Source of the DNA: Streptococcus suis
Lineage (GTDB): Bacteria; Bacillota; Bacilli; Lactobacillales; Streptococcaceae
Assembly (NCBI RefSeq): GCF_002964045.1
Contig: NZ_POPB01000339.1
Location: forward strand, 1-64,000
Length of the DNA: 64,000 nt
Reading direction: 5' to 3'
Positions 42,539 through 51,217 of the stretch are shown here, in pieces. The notes beneath the pieces are model-generated. The model saw only the letters and a program-made list of their open reading frames with translations, searched no databases and was not told the DNA's origin. Position 1 is the first letter of the stretch, and each line of letters begins with the position of its first letter. A program made the translations under genes and the position numbers.

Positions 42539-43060
42539 TTAAATATCTGTGGAATTAATAGCAGTACTTGGCTGCTCCTTTGGCTTACGTAAATGGAAGA
42601 ACACCGTCACACCAAAATAAATAGCAAATAAGACAATATTGATGATGTAGCCCCCTAACATAGTTGCTGCTGTCACATCACGAAAGGCTGCATCTGAGTA
42701 GAGTTGAGCAACACCTTTACCTGCTAGGTAGTTATAGGTGTTCAGTAGCAAGGTTGAAAATAGATAGCCAATGTAAAGATAGGAGGCCAGCTCATTTTTC
42801 TTCATGAAGAGGAAAACAATGACTGCAATCAGTAGACCAAACATGACTATAGCTGCTATCTTCTGAATCATGCTAGTCTGAAGATTGGCTGTTTCGCGCG
42901 AAACAAGAATATACTCTTCCACATTAATCCCTGTAACTCCCTGCATAGCCGAACGAACCTGCTCCTCATTGAAAGTCGAAACAAAGGAACTAAACAGTCT
43001 TAAAATAACTGCAATACTGGATAGTATCACAAAAATATACAAATGAATTGGTCTTTTCAT
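42539..43060 (-). CDS. Four-TM membrane protein, unknown
   Basis: 173 aa from the ATG at 43060, which has GGAGGTG upstream; an upstream in-frame start is untenable because it would overlap the divergent promoter and gene. TM helices at about residues 5-25, 66-85, 92-110 and 135-158, with an extracellular-type loop of about 40 aa after the first. No family is recognised. Confidence 0.7.
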   Translation of the reverse strand: MKRPIHLYIFVILSSIAVILRLFSSFVSTFNEEQVRSAMQGVTGINVEEYILVSRETANLQTSMIQKIAAIVMFGLLIAVIVFLFMKKNELASYLYIGYLFSTLLLNTYNYLAGKGVAQLYSDAAFRDVTAATMLGGYIINIVLFAIYFGVTVFFHLRKPKEQPSTAINSTDI

Positions 43061-43189
43061 ATAAGCACCTCCTAATTTTAGTCTTATTCTACTCCAAAAA
43101 CCATGCTTTGTCAATGTGATTTTGTGAACAAGTTGAAATCTATATATTAAAATGCTATAATAAAGAAAAAACGGTAAGGAGGAGAAGCG

Positions 43190-43384
43190 ATGAAACATTT
43201 TAGAAAATACTACTGGCAATACTTTTATCTCTACCTACTTTTTTATCATTTTGCAAAATTACTCTTCCCTGACCTCACTAATATTTTGGGTGCTATCGGT
43301 TTTTGGAGCCTTGTTGCTGCCCTGCTCTATACCATCTACTACTGGATTAGCTACTGGCTCTATATCCGTAAGCAGAAGAAATAA
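43190..43384 (+). CDS. 64-aa aromatic-rich membrane protein
   Basis: AAGGAGGAG precedes the ATG. The sequence MKHFRKYYWQYFYLYLLFYH is very rich in Tyr and Phe; a second helix (WSLVAALLYTIYYWISYWLY) and IRKQKK follow. Two TM helices. Not recognised. It is divergent from 42539 and convergent with the bacteriocin operon. Confidence 0.7.
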   Translation: MKHFRKYYWQYFYLYLLFYHFAKLLFPDLTNILGAIGFWSLVAALLYTIYYWISYWLYIRKQKK

Positions 43385-43388
43385 GAAC

Positions 43389-43417
43389 ATCTCCTCTAAG
43401 CCTGACCTAGAGGAGAT
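43389..43417. terminator. Bidirectional terminator
   Basis: ATCTCCTCTA/TAGAGGAGAT around a 9-nt loop, between convergent 43190-43384 and the bacteriocin operon. Confidence 0.85.
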
Positions 43418-43421
43418 ACTT

Positions 43422-43721
43422 TTATTTATTGGTGATGTTTTGAAAAAAGTCAAATTGGCGGTAGGTCAGATTTTCTGGCAAGGTCAAATCCACATCGTCC
43501 TCCACATCCGCTACCGTTAATTCCACATCCAAGGGCAGATCCTTCAATCTGTAGTGTCTGACTACCCGCCCCTCTGCACTAACAAAGTCCAGCAAATACC
43601 CATTCACCCGAACTTGATACAACATCAAATTATCCGTCAAATTTTCAATGACCAGCATATCCATCTTTCTACGCCCAATCGTATATTCTGGAACCCTATA
43701 GTAATGAAATTTTTTATCCAT
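43422..43721 (-). CDS. Small protein at the end of the lactococcin 972-like operon
   Basis: 99 aa from the ATG at 43721, with AAGGAG upstream; a TTG two codons earlier is less likely. No signal peptide or TM. Acidic C-terminal half (LDVELTVADVEDDVDLTLPE) and beta-rich pattern. It overlaps the ATPase gene by 8 bp, so it belongs to the operon. No homologue I can name; candidate immunity or accessory factor. Confidence 0.65.
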   Translation of the reverse strand: MDKKFHYYRVPEYTIGRRKMDMLVIENLTDNLMLYQVRVNGYLLDFVSAEGRVVRHYRLKDLPLDVELTVADVEDDVDLTLPENLTYRQFDFFQNITNK

Positions 43722-44355
43722 GTCCAATCTCCTTCATATCAATGACCACATCTGCCTTTTCCCAAATAGCAGGATTGTGGGTCGCAATGACAATCACACG
43801 CTTGTCATTTTTTAATTCTGTCAAAAGCTGCATGACCTCTTCAGAATTTTTAGGGTCAAGTGCAGCGGTTGGTTCATCCGCTAAAATCAAGGGAGGATTT
43901 TTTAAAATCAACTTGGCTAGGGCGACCCTCTGCGCCTCTCCACCTGATAGGGTATAGACAGGTTTGTTCACATCTAAATAGCCCAGATTGACCTGTTCCA
44001 TAGCCACCAACTGCCTTTGCAACCGCTCAGCTTTTGATAGCTTCTGTCCAACAAATCCCAAGTCCAAATTCTCTCTAATGGACTGATTTTCCAACAAGCC
44101 AAAATGTTGAAAAAGATAGCCCATCTCCTGCCGAAAGAAAACCTGCGAAGATAAGGTGGACAAATCCTGTCCCTGATACATAATCCGCCCACCATCAGTA
44201 GCTTCCAGCTTGGCCAGCATATTCAACAAGGTCGTCTTGCCACTGCCACTTTTACCAATCAAGGCATATATTTTCCCCTTTTCAAGTTTCATATTCAAAT
44301 CAGAAAAAATCACCCGTTGTTCAAAACTCTTTTTCAATCCCTGAATCTCAATCAT
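43714..44355 (-). CDS. Bacteriocin-type ABC ATPase (lactococcin 972 immunity/export)
   Basis: 213 aa. Walker A GKSGSGKTT (residues 33-41), signature LSGGEAQRVALAK, Walker B LILADEPTAALD and switch His IATHNPA. MacB/LolD-like short ATPases of this kind are paired with a large membrane protein in lactococcin 972 operons, where they serve immunity. It starts 1 bp after the membrane-protein stop. Confidence 0.88.
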   Translation of the reverse strand: MIEIQGLKKSFEQRVIFSDLNMKLEKGKIYALIGKSGSGKTTLLNMLAKLEATDGGRIMYQGQDLSTLSSQVFFRQEMGYLFQHFGLLENQSIRENLDLGFVGQKLSKAERLQRQLVAMEQVNLGYLDVNKPVYTLSGGEAQRVALAKLILKNPPLILADEPTAALDPKNSEEVMQLLTELKNDKRVIVIATHNPAIWEKADVVIDMKEIGHG

Positions 44356-44356
44356 C

Positions 44357-46387
44357 TTATTGTCCTTTCAATACTGCAACATTGGCAGTCTGTTCTTTTT
44401 TATCTTGCAGTTTCAATATCACCATGGCATTGACAGCAAGCAAGCCCACTGCCAAACTGCTCATAACAAGATTACTTGTCAACCAAACTGATGCAAGCAA
44501 ACCTACTACAAATACCCCCAGTTGCCCCAAGAGATAGTGTCCATGAAGCTCACGGAAGGTCATTCCTGCCAAACGCTTGATAAAGATTTCCCGTCTGAAT
44601 TGCTCAAAATAGAGCAAGTTCATGGCATCAAAGAGCAAAATGGCCGTTGCTAAAGTCAAGACAGTGCCAATGAGTAGCGAATAAAACTCTGTCCGCTTGG
44701 TGTTCAAGACACCCATAAAGGTCAAACGATGATTGACCAAATACGACACCCAATTATATACACCTTGTTCTTTCATTGCTTCAATCGTAGCCTGATAGTC
44801 CTTAAACTTCATCCCCACATCAACACTGGTTCCCCAAAACATATCTGAAATCGGTGTTGCACCAGTGGACTTCGGAGTTAAGACAACAATAATCGGATCT
44901 GTCAGATACTGAAGCTGGCTACGCTCACCGTCATTATAGAGGAAGCGCTGGTGACCGCTATCTGTATAGGTCAGACTGATCTTAGTATCAAATAACTGCT
45001 GGCTACTTATTTCCAAGCTTTCACGAGAAAATCCTTCTAATTCTGCCTGAAACATCTCCTCTACTTGCTTCGCTTGATGTCGCAAGCTCTCTGGCAAAAT
45101 CAAGCCATATTCCCCTAAAGTCAAGTGATTCATCTTCTCCAAGAATGCGGTATCCACTGCCACCTTCTGCTCGGTCAGATATGCTGGCGTTACATAGAGG
45201 ACATTGCCACGAGGACTATAATCCGTCAGCCGATTGCCCTCTGGATCCACATCGCTACCAAAGAGATACTGGTCTACATTGCTTTTCACAAATAAAGCCG
45301 ACCCAGCTTCTAGCTGTCCTTGGGCAAACTCCCGCCACTTTTTATTCTGCTGGGCGACTTCCTCTTCAGACATCATAGCAGAGCTGTAACTAAAAACAGA
45401 TTTGTAATAGTCATCTCTCAATACCCATTCTTCCTGAGCCTGTTCCAGCAAGCGGATTTCCTGATAACCCTGCAATAGACGGCTAGAGCTAAAACCTACT
45501 ACCAAAATAGCCAGCAGTTGCCCAACCATCATCATAGCCAACATCCGTTTGAGAGGAAGTTTTCCCTTGAGCAAATCAACCAAGCTATTTTGCCTCAAAC
45601 CTAGTAAATACACTAGGCTAAGTAGGACAGAAATACTAGCAAGAGCCAGTGCATAGAGGAAAAGCCCTAGGAAGAAGACCTGCAAGATGGATAGTAAAAA
45701 TCCAGCTTGAAGATAGAGAATAAGAAGTCCGATTATAGACCCCACCAATGTAGCTACCGTAATCTGACAAATATCCTCCCATAAAGGTCGAGCCACCACC
45801 TGTAAGAAACCTTGACCAGAAATCAGACGAATCCCTGCAAATCGTAAAGTCTTGATCCGATAGATTAAGGTGAGAGCCATGAAGGTCAAAAGAAAGACAA
45901 AGAAACTCAGTATGGCTACTTCTGAAACGACTGTGGACAGGAAGATACTAAAAAGAGAATAACCATGATGGACCATGCCACTGTAACCCAGTGATTCCAA
46001 GCTTTCTTTCAAGACTTGGTTGTCCAAATCTCCTGAAACAATCAGATAAGAACTGACCAAGTCGCTGGTTTCAGCACTTTCCTTGGAGGAAACGGTCAAA
46101 CCTTCTGGAACCTGTCCGCTACCATAGATAGCGTAGGTAAAACTGGTTTCCCCAGAAGCATTAGGCTCGACAATCCGTCTAGCAATCACACTCTTATGCT
46201 CATCTGCCAAGTCGGTCAAGACCTCTGTCACCTGGTCACGATTGGCTGTCTGTCTATTGGTATCTTTCCCGATAACATCCACTGCCGGATATGAACCAAA
46301 CTCTACAAGACTAACCTGACCAGCCAAAGAAATACCCAGGTAAATCGCTACCAATACGGTCGATACTAGAATAAATAAACGTTTCAT
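44357..46387 (-). CDS. Bacteriocin-associated integral membrane protein (DUF1430-type)
   Basis: 676 aa from the ATG at 46387, with GGAGGAG 3 nt upstream. An N-terminal TM anchor is followed by an extracellular domain. TM helices cluster at about residues 155-300 in an FtsX-like arrangement, then a second large extracellular region (about 310-560) and three C-terminal TM helices. The layout and the partner ATPase match the bacteriocin-associated membrane proteins of lactococcin 972-type clusters. Proposed role: immunity or secretion partner. Confidence 0.85.
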   Translation of the reverse strand: MKRLFILVSTVLVAIYLGISLAGQVSLVEFGSYPAVDVIGKDTNRQTANRDQVTEVLTDLADEHKSVIARRIVEPNASGETSFTYAIYGSGQVPEGLTVSSKESAETSDLVSSYLIVSGDLDNQVLKESLESLGYSGMVHHGYSLFSIFLSTVVSEVAILSFFVFLLTFMALTLIYRIKTLRFAGIRLISGQGFLQVVARPLWEDICQITVATLVGSIIGLLILYLQAGFLLSILQVFFLGLFLYALALASISVLLSLVYLLGLRQNSLVDLLKGKLPLKRMLAMMMVGQLLAILVVGFSSSRLLQGYQEIRLLEQAQEEWVLRDDYYKSVFSYSSAMMSEEEVAQQNKKWREFAQGQLEAGSALFVKSNVDQYLFGSDVDPEGNRLTDYSPRGNVLYVTPAYLTEQKVAVDTAFLEKMNHLTLGEYGLILPESLRHQAKQVEEMFQAELEGFSRESLEISSQQLFDTKISLTYTDSGHQRFLYNDGERSQLQYLTDPIIVVLTPKSTGATPISDMFWGTSVDVGMKFKDYQATIEAMKEQGVYNWVSYLVNHRLTFMGVLNTKRTEFYSLLIGTVLTLATAILLFDAMNLLYFEQFRREIFIKRLAGMTFRELHGHYLLGQLGVFVVGLLASVWLTSNLVMSSLAVGLLAVNAMVILKLQDKKEQTANVAVLKGQ

Positions 46388-46448
46388 CGTCTCCTCCAAA
46401 GAATTGCTTGGAAACTATAGAAAATAGTCCCAAGCAAAATGCACTGTG

Positions 46449-46742
46449 TTAATAGTTGTAATAGAAAGCCGCTTGCTCTCCACGTTTTGTACTGATCCAT
46501 GCACGAGAGGTCTGTCCTGCCTGTGCATACCCTTTACTTGAGGCTCCAGTCCATCGACTTACCACTGTTGAACTATGGTAGCGACTGCTGTGATAATAGT
46601 TTGAATAGGCGCCACCATTTGCTGCTCCGTACGTCCAAACTCCTCCACCAGGATACTGTACAGCCGCTGAAGCTACTGCTGTTCCGCCAATTGTTGCTAC
46701 AAGTCCCGCGATGAGTGCAAATTTTTTAAGTGTCTTTTTCAT
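46449..46742 (-). CDS. Lactococcin 972-family bacteriocin
   Basis: 97-aa precursor. A Sec signal MKKTLKKFALIAGLVATIGG with cleavage after ASA (about residue 27) leaves about 70 residues. The mature part is rich in Gly, Ser, Tyr and His, with GGVWTYGAANGGAYSNYYHS, then SSTVV and the C-terminal AAFYYNY. Lactococcin 972 has the same plan (W-x-x-G, AYSNYxH, HSATVV, ASFYYN at the end). That bacteriocin binds lipid II and blocks septum formation. AAAGGAG precedes the ATG. It is followed by its membrane protein and ATPase and preceded by a 16-aa ORF and a ComR-type promoter. Confidence 0.9.
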   Translation of the reverse strand: MKKTLKKFALIAGLVATIGGTAVASAAVQYPGGGVWTYGAANGGAYSNYYHSSRYHSSTVVSRWTGASSKGYAQAGQTSRAWISTKRGEQAAFYYNY

Positions 46743-46863
46743 TTTAATTTTCTCCTTTTGTTTTTTCTGTTTTATTGTTTATTTTTTAGGTCTAACTTCC
46801 TATCACGGAATATACACCTTTTCAAAAATACATCTCATTTTCTCCTAACCTTTCTAAAAGTGT

Positions 46864-46914
46864 TTAAATTGTCCACCAAACATCGCCTAGCTTGCCAAAA
46901 AAATATTTAAGCAT
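46864..46914 (-). CDS. Candidate WW-type peptide pheromone (ComS/XIP-like)
   Basis: A 16-codon ORF, MLKYFFGKLGDVWWTI, with AAGGAG 7 nt before the ATG. A basic-hydrophobic start and a C-terminal tail with two adjacent tryptophans match the pattern of ComS precursors, whose C-terminal 7-8 residues become XIP (for example a D-W-W core). A mature form near LGDVWWTI is a guess. It is the first ORF after the ComR-type promoter 46953-46995 and 122 bp before the bacteriocin ATG, so signal and bacteriocin would be co-transcribed. A second mini-ORF (MRCIFEKVYIP) follows and is less convincing. Confidence 0.6.
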   Translation of the reverse strand: MLKYFFGKLGDVWWTI

Positions 46915-46952
46915 CTCTTATCTCCTTCTTACATATAACTTTTTATGTGCCT

Positions 46953-46995
46953 AGTATATCCTCTTTTTACAAAATCACCAATGACGACAATGTCA
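46953..46995 (-). promoter_or_regulatory. ComR-box promoter of the pheromone/bacteriocin operon
   Basis: TGAC-N6-GTCA (46982-46995; wider form ATGACGACAATGTCAT at 46981-46996), then TTGGTG as a weak -35, a 17-bp spacer and TATACT (forward agtata 46953-46958). The palindrome edge to -10 distance is 23 nt, as at 1825-1867. A palindrome abutting a poor -35 indicates activation by a regulator of the ComR type. Confidence 0.65.
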
Positions 46996-47040
46996 TCGAA
47001 AATAATCTATAAAGCGTAAAAAGGCATTCAAGAGATCAAA

Positions 47041-47080
47041 AAAGACCTAAAAGACGAACAATCTCATCTTTTAGGTCTTT
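47041..47080. terminator. Bidirectional terminator after the ComR-type gene
   Basis: AAAGACCTAAAAGA/TCTTTTAGGTCTTT, perfect 14-bp arms with T- and A-runs. It separates the regulator transcript from the pheromone promoter. Confidence 0.9.
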
Positions 47081-47086
47081 CAGCGA

Positions 47087-47100
47087 TGACATTTATGTCA
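47087..47100. promoter_or_regulatory. Second TGAC-N6-GTCA palindrome at the bacteriocin locus
   Basis: TGACATTTATGTCA lies between the regulator stop and its terminator. No -10 element follows at the expected distance on either strand. It may be an accessory binding site, or chance. Confidence 0.4.
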
Positions 47101-47114
47101 CCGATAAATTATGG

Positions 47115-48026
47115 TTACAAATATTTTTTCAAATCTTTCTGCCACTCCTCTGCTAATTTCTGTGCCAGATAGTCATTTCCAATGACCTGAGCAAACAATT
47201 TGGCTGACTGGTAAACTTTTTCAGCTTTTTCATAATTCCCCTCCAATTTCAAAGCCGTTTTCCATTCCAGCATAAACAAGAGAGGTTTCTTTTGATAATC
47301 TTGCGTCTCTTCCATTATTCCACGAAGACAATCAATATAGATAGGGGCATCGTCATAATATTCTACCAGTTCAAAGCAGGCTAGACCTGAGATAATCGCA
47401 TCTCTTAAATAAAAAGTATCTTCTAATCGAACAAATGTCTGACTGCTGGCTAGTTTTTTCATTAAAAACGAGATAGATTCAAAGTTATTTTGAACTCTAC
47501 TAACTGTATTCTCTCCTATTGTTTGCTGGACAAAAAAGAGCCGAATAAGAATCAAGTCATTGACATCACACACTTCTTTATTCATAAGAAGTGGCAAGGT
47601 TTCTGCCAATAAACTTACTGCATAATCTGGTTGATTGGTCCGCACCATATCCACCATAGCCTGCATAGCTTCACAAATTCTTTGCTCAGATTTTGGGAGT
47701 TCTTCAAAATAGGTATCATATATGGTTTCGATATACCCTTCCTGTTTATCCAACACCTCTACCTTATTATATATCGGCTCCCGCAACAACTTATACTTGA
47801 GCTCCAAATAGCCTTGTGGCAGTTCCTTATAGTCTGGCATCAGGCTATAGGCTGGAATGCCTAAACGCTGGGCAATGTACTCTAACTTGGGAATAGAGGG
47901 CTGAGATTGACCACTTTCTATCCGAGCTAATTGCCGTACCGTCAACTCGGATTCATCTCCGCAAAAATCTGGACGGCTCAGCCCCTTTTCTAGCCTCAGT
48001 TGCTCGATTTTTTGTCCTAAATCCAT
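47115..48026 (-). CDS. ComR-type regulator linked to the bacteriocin operon
   Basis: 303 aa. The XRE helix-turn-helix (MDLGQKIEQLRLEKGLSRPD, ELTVRQLARIESGQSQPSIP, residues about 5-65) and a TPR-like helical domain to the end mirror ComR/ScuR/SarF. It shares the core motif with 1885-2775. It is 200 bp upstream of the 16-aa WW peptide, in the same orientation, separated by a terminator; in comRS loci the regulator likewise precedes comS. Proposed to bind the imported peptide and activate the bacteriocin promoter. In S. salivarius, ComR-like paralogues ScuR and SarF control bacteriocins, which supports the idea. Confidence 0.82.
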   Translation of the reverse strand: MDLGQKIEQLRLEKGLSRPDFCGDESELTVRQLARIESGQSQPSIPKLEYIAQRLGIPAYSLMPDYKELPQGYLELKYKLLREPIYNKVEVLDKQEGYIETIYDTYFEELPKSEQRICEAMQAMVDMVRTNQPDYAVSLLAETLPLLMNKEVCDVNDLILIRLFFVQQTIGENTVSRVQNNFESISFLMKKLASSQTFVRLEDTFYLRDAIISGLACFELVEYYDDAPIYIDCLRGIMEETQDYQKKPLLFMLEWKTALKLEGNYEKAEKVYQSAKLFAQVIGNDYLAQKLAEEWQKDLKKYL

Positions 48027-48092
48027 ACTAGTCCCCCTACTTCACCTATTCATCCTTATCCAAACAGTATATCATATCTTGCAAGCCTTTAC

Positions 48093-48120
48093 AAAAAACC
48101 ACCAGCCTAGGCTGATGGTT
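48093..48120 (-). terminator. Terminator of malQ
   Basis: AACCATCAGCC/GGCTGGTGGTT with T6 on the minus strand. The left arm includes the last codons and stop of malQ. Confidence 0.85.
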
Positions 48121-49645
48121 CTGTCATTTCTTGTTCTTTTGCTTTTATAATAGCATTCTCACGGCGGTAGGTTACTGTCAAATCAAGCAAGTCCGCCTCA
48201 ATTGCAGGGGTGAGTTGATCAGCAGTCATCCGCCAGGTCCAGTTGCCACCAAGGGTATTTGGCAGATTCATACGAGCTGACCCATCCAGACCAAGCAAGT
48301 CCTGCATAGTAGCCACAGCCATAAAGGCAGGTGAGCCGAACAGCAAGCGGAACATCGCATGGCTAACCGTTTCATCCTCACGGCGATTGCTGTACTTGTC
48401 TAAGAATGCACGGGATTCTTCCGTCGTTTCCTTTTCATACCAACCAAGAATCGTATCATTGTCATGCGTACCAGTATAAGCTACAACATTATTGCGGTGA
48501 TTGTGTGGCATTTCAATGCTGTCGCCCTCAGGATCAAAGGCAAATTGCAAGACTTTCATACCTGGGAAACCAGTTGTTTCACGCAGTTGAATCACCTTGT
48601 CTGTCACAGTTCCCAAATCTTCTGCGATGATATTTAAATCACCCAAGTGATACTTGATGGTTTCAAAGAGTTCAAAACCTGGTGCTTCTACACGGTAGCC
48701 GTTAACTGCCGTTTCTTCCCCAGCTGGAATTTCCCAGAAGGAAGCAAAGCCGATAAAGTGGTCAATCCGTACCATATCATAAATCTTGAAGGATTCACGC
48801 AAGCGAGCCACCCACCAAGTAAAGCCATCGTATTTCATCGCTTCCCAGTCATAGATTGGGTTGCCCCAGAGCTGACCGATTTCTGAAAAGGCATCAGGTG
48901 GACAGCCTGCAACCACACTTGGCTTGCCTTCTTCATCCGTTTTAAAGAAGTGTGGATTGGCCCACATATCAGCTGAATCAGCTGCGATATAAATCGGCAT
49001 ATCCCCAACAAACTCGATCCCTTTGGCATTGGCGTAAGCCTTCAAAGCATGCCACTGGCTGAAGAACAAATACTGGGTAATGCGGTGATAATCCATCTGA
49101 TCCGCCAAGAGATGACGGTAATACTCTAAAGTATCGTGGTAACGCAGACGAGCCCCTTGGTCCTCCCAATCTGTCCATGGTTTGAGGTCAAAATGCTCCT
49201 TGATCGCCATGTACTCCGCAAAGGTATGCAACCAAAAACCATTTTCCTCTGCAAAAGACCAATAATCAGCAGGTAAGCCCTCTGCTTTTATAGCCTGCAC
49301 AACCTTTTCCAACACAGGACGGCGACCGTGAAAGACCTTGGCATAATCCACCTCTGTATCATTAGTACCAAAGTCAATCCCAGCAAGATCAGCCTCTGTC
49401 AACCAGCCCTTTTCAATCAAGAAATCAAAATCAATAAAGTGGGTATTTCCAGCAAAGGCTGAAAAAGACTGATAAGGTGAATCCCCATAACTGGTTGTAC
49501 CTAGTGGTAAAATCTGCCAATAACGTTGCTTGGTCCTTTCCAAAAAATCAACAAAATCATAGGCAGCCTGTCCCATAGAACCAATGCCGTATTTACCAGG
49601 TAGAGATGAGATGTGCATGAGCACACCACTTTGGCGTTCTTTCAT
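48107..49645 (-). CDS. malQ: 4-alpha-glucanotransferase (amylomaltase)
   Basis: 512 aa of GH77. MKERQSGVLMHISSLPGKYG at the start, DMPIYIAADSADMWANPHFF, MVRIDHFIGFASFW (nucleophile Asp), IIAEDLGTVT (acid/base Glu) and GTHDNDTILGW are the family motifs. It transfers maltodextrin units and releases glucose in the cytoplasm. Divergent from malX, with its own cre-bearing promoter. No glycogen phosphorylase follows it in this window. Confidence 0.97.
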   Translation of the reverse strand: MKERQSGVLMHISSLPGKYGIGSMGQAAYDFVDFLERTKQRYWQILPLGTTSYGDSPYQSFSAFAGNTHFIDFDFLIEKGWLTEADLAGIDFGTNDTEVDYAKVFHGRRPVLEKVVQAIKAEGLPADYWSFAEENGFWLHTFAEYMAIKEHFDLKPWTDWEDQGARLRYHDTLEYYRHLLADQMDYHRITQYLFFSQWHALKAYANAKGIEFVGDMPIYIAADSADMWANPHFFKTDEEGKPSVVAGCPPDAFSEIGQLWGNPIYDWEAMKYDGFTWWVARLRESFKIYDMVRIDHFIGFASFWEIPAGEETAVNGYRVEAPGFELFETIKYHLGDLNIIAEDLGTVTDKVIQLRETTGFPGMKVLQFAFDPEGDSIEMPHNHRNNVVAYTGTHDNDTILGWYEKETTEESRAFLDKYSNRREDETVSHAMFRLLFGSPAFMAVATMQDLLGLDGSARMNLPNTLGGNWTWRMTADQLTPAIEADLLDLTVTYRRENAIIKAKEQEMTEPSA

Positions 49646-49685
49646 AATAGTCCCCTATATCTTTCTAAAAATTCTTTTTTATAAA

Positions 49686-49735
49686 CGCAAACGATTGCTT
49701 TGATTTATTATATAATGAAAACGGTAACAAATCAA
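49686..49735 (-). promoter_or_regulatory. malQ promoter with cre and MalR-like operator
   Basis: Minus-strand TTGATT (forward 49730-49735), 17 bp, TATAAT (forward 49707-49712). ATGAAAACGGTAACA (49715-49729) fits the cre consensus WTGNAANCGNWNNCW fully and overlaps the spacer. CGCAAACGATTGC (49686-49698) downstream is a MalR/LacI-type half palindrome. Carbon catabolite repression by CcpA is expected. Confidence 0.75.
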
Positions 49736-49862
49736 GCTTTTTTCACAGTTCTATCAAATAATTTCGATAGCATTTACAAGTTTCTTCATTAAATATAGTG
49801 AATCGTTTTTCCGATATTTTATATTAACCTAAAAAAATTTTTTAATTTTTTTATAAAAACAC

Positions 49863-49919
49863 TTGCAAACGCATTCATTCTGGTGTATAATAAATTCATC
49901 TTAGGAAAACGTTTGCGCT
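49863..49919 (+). promoter_or_regulatory. malX promoter with cre and MalR operator
   Basis: TTGCAA (49863-49868), 17 bp, TATAAT (49886-49891). TTGCAAACGCATTCA (49863-49877) fits the cre consensus and covers the -35. GAAAACGTTTGCGC (about 49905-49918) lies at the start of transcription and is the probable MalR operator. Confidence 0.78.
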
Positions 49920-49963
49920 AGCAAGCATTTCACAATAAAACATTTATTCTTGGAGGGAAGAAT

Positions 49964-51217
49964 ATGAAACACAAACTTCTTAAGAGCGTTGCTCTCTTAG
50001 CTGCATCTACAGCTGTTTTGGCTGCTTGCTCAAACTCATCGTCAGAGTCATCTAGCTCAGCAGACAGTAGCAAAGAATTGACGATTTACGTTGACCAAGG
50101 TTATGAAACTTACATTAACGATGTAAAAGCTGCATTCGAAGAAGAAAACGGTGTAACTGTTAACGTTAAAACTGGTGATGCCCTTACAGGTTTGGATAAC
50201 TTGTCATTGGATAACCAATCTGGCTCAGCTCCAGACGTTATGATGGCTCCATACGACCGCGTAGGAAGTCTTGGTTCAGAAGGTCAATTGTCTGAATTAA
50301 CACTTGCTGATACAAGCAAGACAGACGATACAACAACTGCTCTCGTAACAAACGGTGGTAAAGTCTACGGTTCACCTGCTGTTATTGAAACACTTGTTCT
50401 TTACTACAACAAAGATTTGTTGACAGAAGCACCTAAAACATTTGCTGACCTTGAAAAATTGGCAACTGATAGCAAATATGCATTTGAAGGTGAATCAGGT
50501 AAAACAACTGCTTTCCTTGCAGACTGGACTAACTTCTACTACACTTATGGACTTCTAGCTGGTTACGGCGGTTATGTATTTGGTGACAATGGTACAAATC
50601 CATCTGACATCGGTCTTGCAAACGACGGTGCAATTAAAGCAATTGAATACGCTAAAACTTGGTACGAAAAATGGCCTCAAGGTCTTCAAGACAGCACAGC
50701 TGCTAACAACTTGATCAACACTCAATTTACAGATGGTAAAGCTGCTGCAATCATCGAAGGCCCTTGGAAAGCTGCTTCATACAAAGAAGCTGGTTTGAAC
50801 TACGGTGTAGCAACAATCCCAACACTTGCAAATGACAAAGAATACGCTGCCTTTGGTGGTGGTAAAGCTTGGGTTGTTCCAACAGGTTCTCAAAACCCAG
50901 AAATGGCACAAAAATTTGTTGACTACTTGACATCTACTGATCAACAAAAAGCTCTTTACGATGCAACAAACGAAGTTCCTGCTAACACAGAAGCACGTGA
51001 ATATGCTGTAGGCAAAAACGATGAATTGACAACTGCGGTTATCAACCAATTTGCTTCAGCACAACCAATGCCAAACATCTCAGAAATGAGCACAGTTTGG
51101 GAACCTGCAGCAAACATGCTCTTTGACGCTGCTAGCGGTGCTAAAGATGCAAAAACTGCTGCTACTGATGCTGTTAAATTGATCGAAGATACAATCGCTC
51201 AAAAATACGGTAACTAG
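49964..51217 (+). CDS. malX: Maltodextrin ABC transporter binding lipoprotein
   Basis: 417 aa. The lipoprotein signal has lipobox LAAC (Cys near residue 22), then a Ser-rich linker and a type 1 sugar-binding protein (DQGYETYINDVKAAFEEENG, APDVMMAPYDRVG, WVVPTGSQNPEMAQKFVDYL). It delivers maltodextrins to MalC-MalD. A hairpin GACTGGGA/TCCCAGTC at about 51233-51253 follows and probably reduces read-through, giving excess binding protein. Confidence 0.96.
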   Translation: MKHKLLKSVALLAASTAVLAACSNSSSESSSSADSSKELTIYVDQGYETYINDVKAAFEEENGVTVNVKTGDALTGLDNLSLDNQSGSAPDVMMAPYDRVGSLGSEGQLSELTLADTSKTDDTTTALVTNGGKVYGSPAVIETLVLYYNKDLLTEAPKTFADLEKLATDSKYAFEGESGKTTAFLADWTNFYYTYGLLAGYGGYVFGDNGTNPSDIGLANDGAIKAIEYAKTWYEKWPQGLQDSTAANNLINTQFTDGKAAAIIEGPWKAASYKEAGLNYGVATIPTLANDKEYAAFGGGKAWVVPTGSQNPEMAQKFVDYLTSTDQQKALYDATNEVPANTEAREYAVGKNDELTTAVINQFASAQPMPNISEMSTVWEPAANMLFDAASGAKDAKTAATDAVKLIEDTIAQKYGN

